64,000 nt of DNA from Limnohabitans sp. 2KL-51 (GTDB taxonomy: Bacteria; Pseudomonadota; Gammaproteobacteria; Burkholderiales; Burkholderiaceae_C): the NCBI RefSeq assembly GCF_003063645.1, contig NZ_NESJ01000001.1:248001-312000 (forward strand). Reading direction: 5' to 3'. The notes under the pieces are model-generated. The model searched no databases, had not been told where the DNA came from, and saw only the letters and a list, made by a program, of their open reading frames with translations. Positions 38,748 through 46,600 of this stretch are shown one piece after another. Position numbers and translations under genes: made by a program. Each line of letters begins with the position of its first letter. Within the stretch, counting starts at the first letter, position 1.

Positions 38748-39475
38748 GCGAGCACTTTTTCAGCCGATGGTCGCAGCGCAAACAGGCTGTGGCCAAGGGC
38801 GTGCCGGTGGCCGAAGCTGCCGTCCCGGCGAGTCCGGTCGATTCGTCTGAGTTGACGGGATCGTCCCAATCGTTACAGCGTTCCACGGCTGCGCCCCAAG
38901 AGATTGAGTCGGGTGCAACCGAAGCGAAGTCCAGCGAATTGCCCGCCAAGCCCTTGCCCAGTCTGGACGATGCGCGCGCCTTGACGCCGACCTCGGATTT
39001 TCAGCCTTTCATGCGGCCCGGTGTGACCGCCGATGTGCGCAATGCGGCCATGAAAAAACTGTTCACCGACCCTCATTTCAATGTGATGGACGGGCTCGAC
39101 ATCTACATCGGCGACTACAACACACCCGACCCCATGCCTGCGGGCATGTTGCAAAAAATGGTGGGCGCGCAACTGCTGGGTTTATTCGACAAACCCGATG
39201 AAGCGGCGGCAAAGACCGCGGCCACGGCCGAGCCCATGTTGACTGCGGTCAGTCCTGCTGCAGGCCCCCGTGAAAACCCTGTGCAAAGTCCTGCGGCCCC
39301 GCAAGGCTCGCCAGTTGTGGCACAGTCGCCGCCTCACCTGCCTCATTTGGCAGGACCGGTCAGCCCCGTGTTTCAGCCCCACGTCAACGCGCACCCCGAA
39401 AATGACCACCCTGATTTGCAACTGCAACCAAACCATGCCCCTGCAAGCCCAAGCTCTGGGCCAAGCACTGGGTGA
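38744..39475 (+). CDS. DUF3306 domain protein of the formate dehydrogenase cluster
   Basis: The 243-residue product begins MSEHFFSRWSQRKQAVAKG, a typical DUF3306 start, and its conserved core is PTSDFQPFMRPGVTADVRNAAMKKLFTDPHFNVMDGLDIYIGDYN. The N-terminal linker and the C-terminal tail are rich in Pro, Ala and Ser and look disordered. The function is unknown; it always travels with DUF3305 and the polyferredoxin. Its last 74 bases overlap the polyferredoxin gene in another frame, which forces the composition of the tail. Confidence 0.85.
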   Translation: MSEHFFSRWSQRKQAVAKGVPVAEAAVPASPVDSSELTGSSQSLQRSTAAPQEIESGATEAKSSELPAKPLPSLDDARALTPTSDFQPFMRPGVTADVRNAAMKKLFTDPHFNVMDGLDIYIGDYNTPDPMPAGMLQKMVGAQLLGLFDKPDEAAAKTAATAEPMLTAVSPAAGPRENPVQSPAAPQGSPVVAQSPPHLPHLAGPVSPVFQPHVNAHPENDHPDLQLQPNHAPASPSSGPSTG

Positions 39476-41552
39476 AGACCTCACGCTGCACACCACCTTG
39501 TGCCGCCGCGAAGCGGGGCAATTCCAGAAAGCCTTGAAAACCGGCGAGACCGTGGTGGTGGCCTGCACGCAAGAAAAGCGTTTGTTCAGTGAACTGGCCG
39601 AGCAAACCGAAGGCGCAATTTCGCCCATCCGCTTTGTCAACATTCGCGAAACCGGTGGCTGGGGCCGTGAAGCCGAGCACGCCACATCCAAAATGGCCGC
39701 ACTTCTGGCCGCTGCCCGTTTGCCCGAACCCGAACCGGTGGCCACCGTCACCTACAAAAGCGAAGGCCGCGTGCTCATCATCGGGGCCATCGATGTGGCC
39801 GAACGCGCCGCCAGTTTCCTGTCAGATGCGATGCAGGTCACCATTTTTGCGCAAGGCCCTGGCAACGCCGGGGGCAGCCAGGAGCGGCGCCATCCTGTGG
39901 TGGCCGGGCGCTTGCAAAGCTTGAGCGGTTGGTTGGGCGCCTTTGATGTGACTTGGGATGCCAGTAACCCGATAGACCTCGACCTGTGTACCCGCTGCAA
40001 CGCTTGCGTGGCGGCTTGCCCCGAGCAGGCCATTGGCCTCGATTACCAGGTGGACCTGTCGCGCTGCACTTCGCACCGCGACTGCGTCAAGGTGTGCGAA
40101 GCCGCAGGTGCCATCGACTTCAGCCGCGACGCCCGCCCACAAACCGAGCGCTTTGATGTGGTGCTGGACTTGCGCGGCGACAAGGCCTCGCCCACGTTCA
40201 CCTCGCACGCCTTGCCGCAGGGGTATTTCCGCTGGGATGGGCAAGACCTGCAAACTTTGCTGAAGGTGCGCGAACTGGTGGGCGAGTTTGAAAAGCCCCG
40301 CTTTTTTGCCTACAAACAAAAGCTCTGCGCCCACAGCCGCAACGAGCAAGTGGGCTGCAGCGCCTGCATCGACATCTGCTCGGCCGAAGCCGTGCGCTCG
40401 GACAAAAGCCGCCAGCAAATCGTGGTCAACCCCAACCTGTGCGTGGGCTGCGGCGCGTGCACCACAGCTTGCCCCACAGGCGCACTGACCTACGCCTACC
40501 CGCGCCCGGCAGAGCAAGGTGCCAAGATCCGCGCATTGCTCTCAGCCTACCAAGCCGCTGGCGGGCGTGATGCTGCTTTGCTTTTGCACAGCCAAGAAAA
40601 AGGCCAGGCGCTGATCGACGAGTTGGGCCGCGGTGCGCAGCTGGGCGTCATGCAGGGTGTGCCTGCCAGGGTCATGCCCGTGGCCATGTGGCACACCGCC
40701 AGTGTGGGGATGGAGCTTTGGCTCTCGGCCGTGGCCTATGGCGCACGCCAGGTCATGGTGTTGATCACCGCCGAAGAAGCGCCGCAATACCGCGCTGCGC
40801 TCATGGAACAAATGGCTGTGGCCCAAAGCCTGCTCAATGGTTTGGGTTACACCGGTGTGCATTTCCAGCTGATCGAAGCCAAAACCGCAACATCTTTGGA
40901 TGGTGATTTGCAGCGCCTGTGCGCCCGCAGCCTCAAGGCCGCAAGCTTGCCCACAGGCCCTGCCGTGGCCGCCCGGCACGCGGTGCAAGCCGAAAAGCGC
41001 AGCAACCTCGAGCTGGTCATCGACCACCTGATGGCGCAGTCGCCCGTGATGGCGATGGACGAGGCCTCGCGCCCCAAGGCGCTGGCCTTGCCTGCCGCTG
41101 GGTCGCCATTAGGCAGCATCGCGGTGGACGGCAGCAAGTGCACGCTGTGCATGAGCTGTGTGGGCGCTTGCCCTTCGTCGGCGCTGCAAGACAACCCCCT
41201 GCAGCCTGAGTTGCGTTTTGTCGAGAAAAACTGCGTGCAGTGCGGTCTGTGTGCCACGACCTGTCCCGAGAACGCGATCACGCTGCAGCCACGCCTGTCG
41301 CTGCTGGCCGAACGTACGCAGCCGCGCGTGGTGCACAGCAGCCCGCCTTACGCCTGCATCCGCTGCGCCAAACCCTTTGGCACCCTCAAGGCCATCGAGA
41401 CCATGCTGGGCCGCCTGACGGGGCACAGCATGTTCCAGGGCCCGGCCCTGGAGCGCCTGAAAATGTGCGGAGATTGCCGCGTGGTGGACATGTTCACCGA
41501 CGAGAACCAGGTGCGCATCACCGATGGCCAAGTGCCCCCCAAAACCCGATAA
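39402..41552 (+). CDS. Polyferredoxin (multi 4Fe-4S) of the formate dehydrogenase cluster
   Basis: The 716-residue cytosolic protein carries several ferredoxin motifs: CTRCNACVAACPEQAIGL, CTSHRDCVKVCEAAGAIDF, CSACIDICSAEAVR, CVGCGACTTACPTGAL, CTLCMSCVGACPSSAL and CVQCGLCATTCPENAI. This is enough for six or more clusters. Such proteins accompany DUF3305/3306 and formate dehydrogenase genes and may feed electrons or clusters during maturation, or link the enzyme to cytosolic donors. MTTLICNCNQTMPLQ at 39402 is the start, inside the DUF3306 gene. The chaperone gene follows with no gap. Confidence 0.88.
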   Translation: MTTLICNCNQTMPLQAQALGQALGEDLTLHTTLCRREAGQFQKALKTGETVVVACTQEKRLFSELAEQTEGAISPIRFVNIRETGGWGREAEHATSKMAALLAAARLPEPEPVATVTYKSEGRVLIIGAIDVAERAASFLSDAMQVTIFAQGPGNAGGSQERRHPVVAGRLQSLSGWLGAFDVTWDASNPIDLDLCTRCNACVAACPEQAIGLDYQVDLSRCTSHRDCVKVCEAAGAIDFSRDARPQTERFDVVLDLRGDKASPTFTSHALPQGYFRWDGQDLQTLLKVRELVGEFEKPRFFAYKQKLCAHSRNEQVGCSACIDICSAEAVRSDKSRQQIVVNPNLCVGCGACTTACPTGALTYAYPRPAEQGAKIRALLSAYQAAGGRDAALLLHSQEKGQALIDELGRGAQLGVMQGVPARVMPVAMWHTASVGMELWLSAVAYGARQVMVLITAEEAPQYRAALMEQMAVAQSLLNGLGYTGVHFQLIEAKTATSLDGDLQRLCARSLKAASLPTGPAVAARHAVQAEKRSNLELVIDHLMAQSPVMAMDEASRPKALALPAAGSPLGSIAVDGSKCTLCMSCVGACPSSALQDNPLQPELRFVEKNCVQCGLCATTCPENAITLQPRLSLLAERTQPRVVHSSPPYACIRCAKPFGTLKAIETMLGRLTGHSMFQGPALERLKMCGDCRVVDMFTDENQVRITDGQVPPKTR

Positions 41553-42188
41553 ATGCTTGCCATGAGCCAAGACCTGAACCTGTCGAACAGCAGCCACGCG
41601 CTGGACGAAGAAACCGCCCGCGCCGAGGTGTATGGTCTTCTGTCGCAGCTTCTTTATGCCGCCCCTTCGGTCGATTTGCTGGACCAATTGCAGGTGGCTG
41701 TGACCGAGGCCCCCGATGCCGGTGGCTTTTTGGAAGAGCCTTGGCGCAACCTGGTGGCCAGCGCCCGCAGTCTGAACCACGATCAAGTGGTGGCCGAATA
41801 CAACCGACTGTTTGGTGGCGTGGGCAAGCCCGAGGTTTACCTTTACGGCTCGCACTACCTAAGCGGCTTTTTGAACGAAAAACCACTGGTCAAGCTGCGC
41901 GACGACCTGGCAGCCTTGGGCCTGGGCAAAGGCGAGGGCATGTCCGACACCGAAGACCATGTGGCTTATGTTTTTGAAGTCATGCGCTACCTGATTGCCG
42001 GGGACGATGTGGCCGTGGCCAACCTCACGCACCAAATGGCATTTTTCAGCCAGCATCTGCAGCCGTGGGTGCCGCAAATGTGCCAAACGCTGCAGGCGCA
42101 CCCGGCTGCCGTTTTTTATGCCCGCTTGGCCGCATTCACCGAAGCTTTCCTGAGCGTAGAAACGCAGGGCTTCGATTTGGTGGATTGA
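41553..42188 (+). CDS. TorD-family molybdoenzyme chaperone
   Basis: The 211-residue product (208 if it starts at ATG 41562) has the all-helical TorD/DmsD pattern, with YGLLSQLLYAAPS near the start and VVAEYNRLFGGVGKPEVYLYGSHYLSGFLNEKPL and EDHVAYVFEVMRYLI in the core. These chaperones bind the Tat signal of a molybdoenzyme and hold it until the cofactor is loaded. The client is most likely the Tat-exported FdhA at 46601. ATG 41553 follows the polyferredoxin stop directly. The TRAP transporter separates it from the enzyme genes. Confidence 0.88.
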   Translation: MLAMSQDLNLSNSSHALDEETARAEVYGLLSQLLYAAPSVDLLDQLQVAVTEAPDAGGFLEEPWRNLVASARSLNHDQVVAEYNRLFGGVGKPEVYLYGSHYLSGFLNEKPLVKLRDDLAALGLGKGEGMSDTEDHVAYVFEVMRYLIAGDDVAVANLTHQMAFFSQHLQPWVPQMCQTLQAHPAAVFYARLAAFTEAFLSVETQGFDLVD

Positions 42189-42242
42189 ATGAAATTTTCA
42201 ACATTTCAACATTTCAATTTGAAATTAATGACGAGGTGACCT

Positions 42243-42284
42243 AGGGTTTTCACTGACGAGTGAGCCTTTGGTGCGCTGCATAAT
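42243..42284 (+). promoter_or_regulatory. Probable promoter of the TRAP operon
   Basis: AGGGTTTTCACT at 42243-42254 is repeated exactly before the formate dehydrogenase Tat-peptide gene at 46239-46250. A CATAAT that could be the -10 box lies 24 bp further at 42279-42284, and a similar box lies 26 bp after the second copy. Confidence 0.5.
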
Positions 42285-42342
42285 CAAAAACCAGGCGGTA
42301 ATTTTTCGCGCTTGAAAGTTCAACCACGATTGGAGATTCACT

Positions 42343-43476
42343 TTGTCAGACAACAAAACCCCACGCCGTCGTCATCTTCTCAAAGGCGCAGCTGTCGCCG
42401 CAGGTGCAATCTCTGCACCCATGATCGCCACGGCCCAAACCGGCCCGATTTCCATGCGCTGGCAGAGCACTTGGCCTGCCAAGGACATCTTCCACGAGTA
42501 CGCACTGGATTACGCCAAGAAGGTCAACGACATGACCGGTGGTGATCTGAAGATTGAAGTGCTGCCTGCTGGTGCTGTGGTGCCTGCATTTGGTTTGCTT
42601 GAAGCGGTCTCCAAAGGCACTTTGGACGGTGGTCACGGTGTGTTGGGTTACCACTATGGCAAGCAAAACGCTTTGGCATTGTGGAACTCTGGCCCGGCTT
42701 TCGGCATGGACGCCAACATGATTTTGTCTTGGCACAAGTACGGCGGCGGCGCTGAGCTGCTGGCCAAGCTGTACGCGTCGATTGGCGGCAACGTGCAGTC
42801 GTTCCTGTACGGCCCCATGTCTACCCAGCCACTGGGCTGGTTCAAAAAGCCGATCACCAAGTCGTCCGATTTCAAAGGCTTGAAGTTCCGCACCAACGGT
42901 TTGGCCATTGACTTGTTCACCGCCATGGGCGCTGCTGTGAACGCCTTGCCAGGCGGCGAGATCGTGCCAGCCATGGACCGTGGTTTGCTGGACGGCGCTG
43001 AGTTCAACAACGCCACCTCTGACCGTATTTTGGGCTTCCCCGATGTCTCCAAAGTGTGCATGCTGCAAAGCTACCACCAGAGCGCTGAGACTTTTGAGAT
43101 CATGTTCAACAAGACCAAGTACGACGCCTTGCCTGCCAAGCTGAAGGCCGTGATCGCGGGTGCCACAGAAGCCGCTTCGGCCGACATGTCCTGGAAAGCC
43201 ATTGACCGTTACTCCAAGGATTACATCGAGTTGCAGACCAAAGACAAGGTCAAGTTCTACAAAACACCCGATGCGATTTTGCAAGACCAACTGAAAATCT
43301 GGACTGAAATTGTTGAAAAGAAGTCTGCGGAGAATCCATTGTTCAAAGAGATCGTGGAATCCCAACGCGCCTTCGCACAACGTGCGGTCAAATGGGACCA
43401 GGACACCAACATCAGCCGTCGCATGGCTGTGAACCATTTCTTCGGAGCCAAAGCGGCACCCGCGAAAAAAGGTTGA
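42343..43476 (+). CDS. TRAP transporter substrate-binding protein DctP, Tat-exported
   Basis: The 377-residue product has a twin-arginine signal (RRRHLLKGAAVAAGA, residues ~8-22) and then a DctP-type fold (MRWQSTWPAKDIFHEYALDYAKKVNDMTGGDLKIEVLPAGAVVPAFGLLEAV). The close group includes TakP, which binds 2-oxo acids, so an organic acid ligand is likely; the exact one is unknown. The start is TTG 42343, with GGAG 7 bases before it, since the Tat signal follows at once. A strong hairpin after the stop separates it from the permease genes. Confidence 0.9.
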   Translation: MSDNKTPRRRHLLKGAAVAAGAISAPMIATAQTGPISMRWQSTWPAKDIFHEYALDYAKKVNDMTGGDLKIEVLPAGAVVPAFGLLEAVSKGTLDGGHGVLGYHYGKQNALALWNSGPAFGMDANMILSWHKYGGGAELLAKLYASIGGNVQSFLYGPMSTQPLGWFKKPITKSSDFKGLKFRTNGLAIDLFTAMGAAVNALPGGEIVPAMDRGLLDGAEFNNATSDRILGFPDVSKVCMLQSYHQSAETFEIMFNKTKYDALPAKLKAVIAGATEAASADMSWKAIDRYSKDYIELQTKDKVKFYKTPDAILQDQLKIWTEIVEKKSAENPLFKEIVESQRAFAQRAVKWDQDTNISRRMAVNHFFGAKAAPAKKG

Positions 43477-43494
43477 TTTTCATTTGACAGTTCC

Positions 43495-43525
43495 ATCAGC
43501 CATCCAGGTCTCCTGGATGGCTGAT
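43495..43525 (+). other. Hairpin between dctP and dctQ
   Basis: A perfect 14-bp stem (43495-43508 with 43512-43525) closes a TCT loop. It has no T run. In binding-protein operons such a hairpin usually protects the 3' end of the binding-protein message, giving more of it than of the permeases. Confidence 0.6.
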
Positions 43526-43544
43526 TCATTTATGCGGTTCCCTT

Positions 43545-44168
43545 ATGCAAAATCTCTTACTCCTTATTGACAAAGTCAGTACTTGGATTGGTCAATTTTT
43601 TTCCTGGCTGATCGTGGCGTTGACCTTCATGATCTCTTGGGAGGTGTTCTCTCGGTATGTGCTGGACAGCCCTCACGCCTGGGCCTTTGACGTGATGAGC
43701 ATGATGTATGGATCTCTGTTCATGATGGCGGGTGCCTACACCTTGTCCAAGAATGGCCATGTGCGCGGCGATGTGCTGTATGGCTTTTTTCCGCCCCGCC
43801 TGCAGGCCTGGTTGGACTTGACGCTGTACATCGTGTTTTTCATTCCGGGTGTGGTGGCTTTGGCTTATGCCGGCTATGGTTTTGCTGCCGAGTCTTGGGC
43901 CATCAACGAACACTCCAACGTGACGGCCGACGGTCCGCCCATCTACCCGTTCAAAACCATTTTGCCGATTGCGGGTGCTTTCCTGTTGGCTCAAGGTTTG
44001 GTTGAAATTGTGCGGTGCATCGTGTGCATCAAGCAGGGGGAGTGGCCAAAGCGTGGCGATGACGTGGACGAGGTCGATGTCGAAAAACTCAAGCAAATGG
44101 TCAATGTGAAAGACGAAGACATAGCCAAGTTGGGCGAGTTGGTGACTGCCAAGGGAACGCAAAAATGA
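43545..44168 (+). CDS. TRAP transporter small permease DctQ
   Basis: The 207-residue membrane protein has four hydrophobic helices and the DctQ pattern (LTFMISWEVFSRYVLDSPHAWAFDVMSMMYGSLFMMAGAYTLSKNGHVRGDVLYGFFPPRLQAWLDL). It pairs with DctM to form the sodium-driven membrane part. The charged C-terminal tail (EVDVEKLKQMVNVKDEDIAKL) is longer than usual. It overlaps dctM by 4 bp. Confidence 0.92.
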   Translation: MQNLLLLIDKVSTWIGQFFSWLIVALTFMISWEVFSRYVLDSPHAWAFDVMSMMYGSLFMMAGAYTLSKNGHVRGDVLYGFFPPRLQAWLDLTLYIVFFIPGVVALAYAGYGFAAESWAINEHSNVTADGPPIYPFKTILPIAGAFLLAQGLVEIVRCIVCIKQGEWPKRGDDVDEVDVEKLKQMVNVKDEDIAKLGELVTAKGTQK

Positions 44169-46126
44169 AAAAAGAAGTCTGGTTTGGCCTGACGATCATG
44201 GCCTTGGTCGTGTTGTCGGCCTTTGTTTTGCTGCCTGCTCCTGCCGATATGTCCAATGGGCATTTGGGACTGTTAATGCTGGCCTTGGTGGTGGTGGCGA
44301 TCATGTTGGGTTTTCCCACAGCGTTCACCCTCATGGGCATGGGCATGATCTTCGCCTGGATTGCTTACCGAAGCTCCAACCCCGATCTGGCGGTTCAACA
44401 AACGCTCGACCTGATGGTTCAGCGAGCCTTCTCGGTCATGTCCAACGACGTGCTGATCTCGATCCCCTTGTTCGTGTTCATGGGCTACCTCATTGAACGC
44501 GCCAACTTGATTGAGAAATTGTTCAAGAGCATGCACCTGGCCATGGCCCGTGTGCCGGGTTCCTTGGCGGTGGCCACCATCGTGACCTGCGCTATTTTTG
44601 CCACGGCCACAGGCATCGTGGGCGCGGTGGTCACGCTCATGGGCTTGCTGGCGTTGCCCGCCATGCTGCGGGCTGGTTACAGCGTGCAGCTGTCGGCAGG
44701 TGCTATCACCGCAGGCGGTTGTCTGGGTATTCTGATTCCTCCCTCGGTCATGCTGATCGTCTATGGCGCGACGGCAGGTGTGTCGGTGGTCAAGTTGTAC
44801 GCTGGGGCATTTTTCCCGGGCATCATGCTGGCCACTTTGTATGTCCTCTACGTGGTCATCATTGCCAAAATCAAGCCCAGCATGGCGCCGCCCATGTCGG
44901 CCGAAGACCGCATCGTACCCTTGCCAGCGTTTGCCCAAGTGGTGTCCAAAGACATCAGCAACAACGTGCTACCCGGTTTGATCGGTGCGATGAAAGGCAA
45001 GCGCAATGCATCCGTGCCCATGCGTGACTTGCTCAACCACTTGGTCATTGCTTTGCTGCCGCTTTTGGCCGTCGCAGCGATCATGGGGACCATTTACTTC
45101 AAAGTCACTGCACCACTGCCCGTCGAGACGGTGGAAGGCGTGGTGGCCATGGGCGGCGAGTTGGCTGATTCGGCCGAAACAGAAGAAGCCTCCAGTGTCA
45201 GTGGTCTGGCTGAACCCGAAGCCGATGGCTTGCAAACACCACCCGGTTCGACCGAAGTCGCCAAAGCAGATGCGGCACCCGCCGCAGAGCCAGCCAAAGC
45301 AGATGCACCTGGTCCTGCCGGTGCTGCAGTGACGGTTGCTGCGGAAACACCAGCAGCCGATGCCGAGCGCTTGCCCGCACCACTGTCTTTCTGGATCGGC
45401 TTGGCCAGTTGTGCGGTGGCCTTGGCCCTGTTCTATGCCTACTTCAGCTTTGCGCGCCTTGAAATTTTCAAGATGCTGCTGGGTTCGTTCTTCCCTCTGG
45501 CCATCATGATTTTGGCCGTGCTGGGCACCATCGTCTTCGGTCTGGCCACTCCGACCGAAGCGGCGGCCATGGGTTCGCTCGGGGGCTTGTTGCTAGCCGC
45601 AGCTTACCGACGCCTGAACTACGCAGTGCTGCGCGAGTCGGTGTACCTGACGGCCAAAACCAGCGCCATGGTGTGCTGGTTGTTTGTGGGCTCCAGCATT
45701 TTCTCGGCAGCCTTTGCGTTGCTGGGTGGCCAAGAGATCATCAACACCTGGGTGCTGGGCATGGACCTGACGCCGGTGCAGTTCATGATCCTGGCGCAAG
45801 TGGTCATCTTCTTGTTGGGCTGGCCTTTGGAATGGACCGAGATCATCGTGATTTTCATGCCGATCTTCATTCCCTTGCTGCCCCACTTTGGCATCGACCC
45901 GCTGTTCTTCGGCTTGTTGGTGGCCTTGAACCTGCAGACCGCTTTCCTCAGCCCACCTGTGGCGATGGCCGCGTTCTATTTGAAAGGCGTGAGCCCACCG
46001 CACGTCACGCTGAACCAGATCTTTGCGGGCATGCTGCCTTTCATGGCGATTCAGGTCTTTGCCATCGTGCTGCTTTACATGTTCCCCTCCATAGGCTTGT
46101 GGTTGCCTGAAGTTCTTTACAAGTAA
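44165..46126 (+). CDS. TRAP transporter large permease DctM with an inserted linker
   Basis: The 653-residue protein has the DctM pattern (GLLMLALVVVAIMLGFPTAFTLMGMGMIF, later GGCLGILIPPSVMLIVYGA and TPTEAAAMGSLGGLLLAAAYRR). A standard DctM is about 425 residues. The extra length comes mainly from an extended region: a membrane helix near residue 300, then a low-complexity segment of Ala, Glu and Pro (about residues 315-405) and another helix. Long DctM variants of this kind exist, but the function of the segment is unknown. It is the last gene of the TRAP operon. Confidence 0.9.
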   Translation: MKKEVWFGLTIMALVVLSAFVLLPAPADMSNGHLGLLMLALVVVAIMLGFPTAFTLMGMGMIFAWIAYRSSNPDLAVQQTLDLMVQRAFSVMSNDVLISIPLFVFMGYLIERANLIEKLFKSMHLAMARVPGSLAVATIVTCAIFATATGIVGAVVTLMGLLALPAMLRAGYSVQLSAGAITAGGCLGILIPPSVMLIVYGATAGVSVVKLYAGAFFPGIMLATLYVLYVVIIAKIKPSMAPPMSAEDRIVPLPAFAQVVSKDISNNVLPGLIGAMKGKRNASVPMRDLLNHLVIALLPLLAVAAIMGTIYFKVTAPLPVETVEGVVAMGGELADSAETEEASSVSGLAEPEADGLQTPPGSTEVAKADAAPAAEPAKADAPGPAGAAVTVAAETPAADAERLPAPLSFWIGLASCAVALALFYAYFSFARLEIFKMLLGSFFPLAIMILAVLGTIVFGLATPTEAAAMGSLGGLLLAAAYRRLNYAVLRESVYLTAKTSAMVCWLFVGSSIFSAAFALLGGQEIINTWVLGMDLTPVQFMILAQVVIFLLGWPLEWTEIIVIFMPIFIPLLPHFGIDPLFFGLLVALNLQTAFLSPPVAMAAFYLKGVSPPHVTLNQIFAGMLPFMAIQVFAIVLLYMFPSIGLWLPEVLYK

Positions 46127-46144
46127 AAAAAAATTCCGTTCACG

Positions 46145-46185
46145 CACACGAAACCTAGTGTTTTGTTCGTGTGGGCGGTTTTTTT
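46145..46185 (+). terminator. Terminator of the TRAP operon
   Basis: CACACGAA (46145-46152) pairs with TTCGTGTG (46166-46173), and seven T residues follow shortly after (46179-46185). It lies 18 bp after the dctM stop. Confidence 0.7.
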
Positions 46186-46213
46186 CCGACCGTTATGGTT
46201 TGGCTTGTCACCT

Positions 46214-46250
46214 GATTGACGCAAATCAATCGGGACTAAGGGTTTTCACT
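46214..46250 (+). promoter_or_regulatory. FNR/CRP-like box and AGGGTTTTCACT motif before the fdh operon
   Basis: GATTGACGCAAATCAATC (46214-46231) is an inverted repeat matching the TTGAT-N4-ATCAA consensus of FNR-type regulators at 9 of 10 positions. AGGGTTTTCACT follows at 46239-46250, as before the TRAP operon. A possible -10 is CATAAC at 46277-46282, placing the FNR box near -66. Confidence 0.55.
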
Positions 46251-46350
46251 TGGGAGGTCGGCTGGTCAGGTAGTAACATAACTTATGCAATTTTTTGCCT
46301 AGGTTGTATGTTTTATTGAACCTTCGCCTTGTCCCTTTCAGGAGTCTTTG

Positions 46351-46557
46351 ATGTCTTCCAAAACTTCCGCTCTTTCGCGTCGCAGCCTGTTCTCGGGTGC
46401 TGCCACGGTGGGTGTTGTGGCTGCAGCCACCGCCGTTTTGCCGAGTGTGGTCAAGCAGGCCGCGCCAGTGGCCACAGCCTTGCCCAAGCCCACACGTGGC
46501 GGAGGCTACACCCTGAGCGAACACGTTCAGCAGTACTACAAGACCACCCGCGTCTGA
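46351..46557 (+). CDS. Formate dehydrogenase region Tat-target peptide
   Basis: The 68-residue product has a Tat signal (SRRSLFSGAATVGVVAAATAVL) and a short conserved end (PKPTRGGGYTLSEHVQQYYKTTRV). It matches the small Tat-target family found directly upstream of formate dehydrogenase alpha genes. Its role is unknown; an assembly or chaperone-like role at the membrane has been suggested by its fixed position. ATG 46351 follows an AGGAG site. It is the first gene of the transcript with fdhA, 43 bp before it. Confidence 0.88.
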   Translation: MSSKTSALSRRSLFSGAATVGVVAAATAVLPSVVKQAAPVATALPKPTRGGGYTLSEHVQQYYKTTRV

Positions 46558-46600
46558 CCTTCCGTCCCTCTTCCCTGTTCCTCCCCAACTGGAGTCTTCC

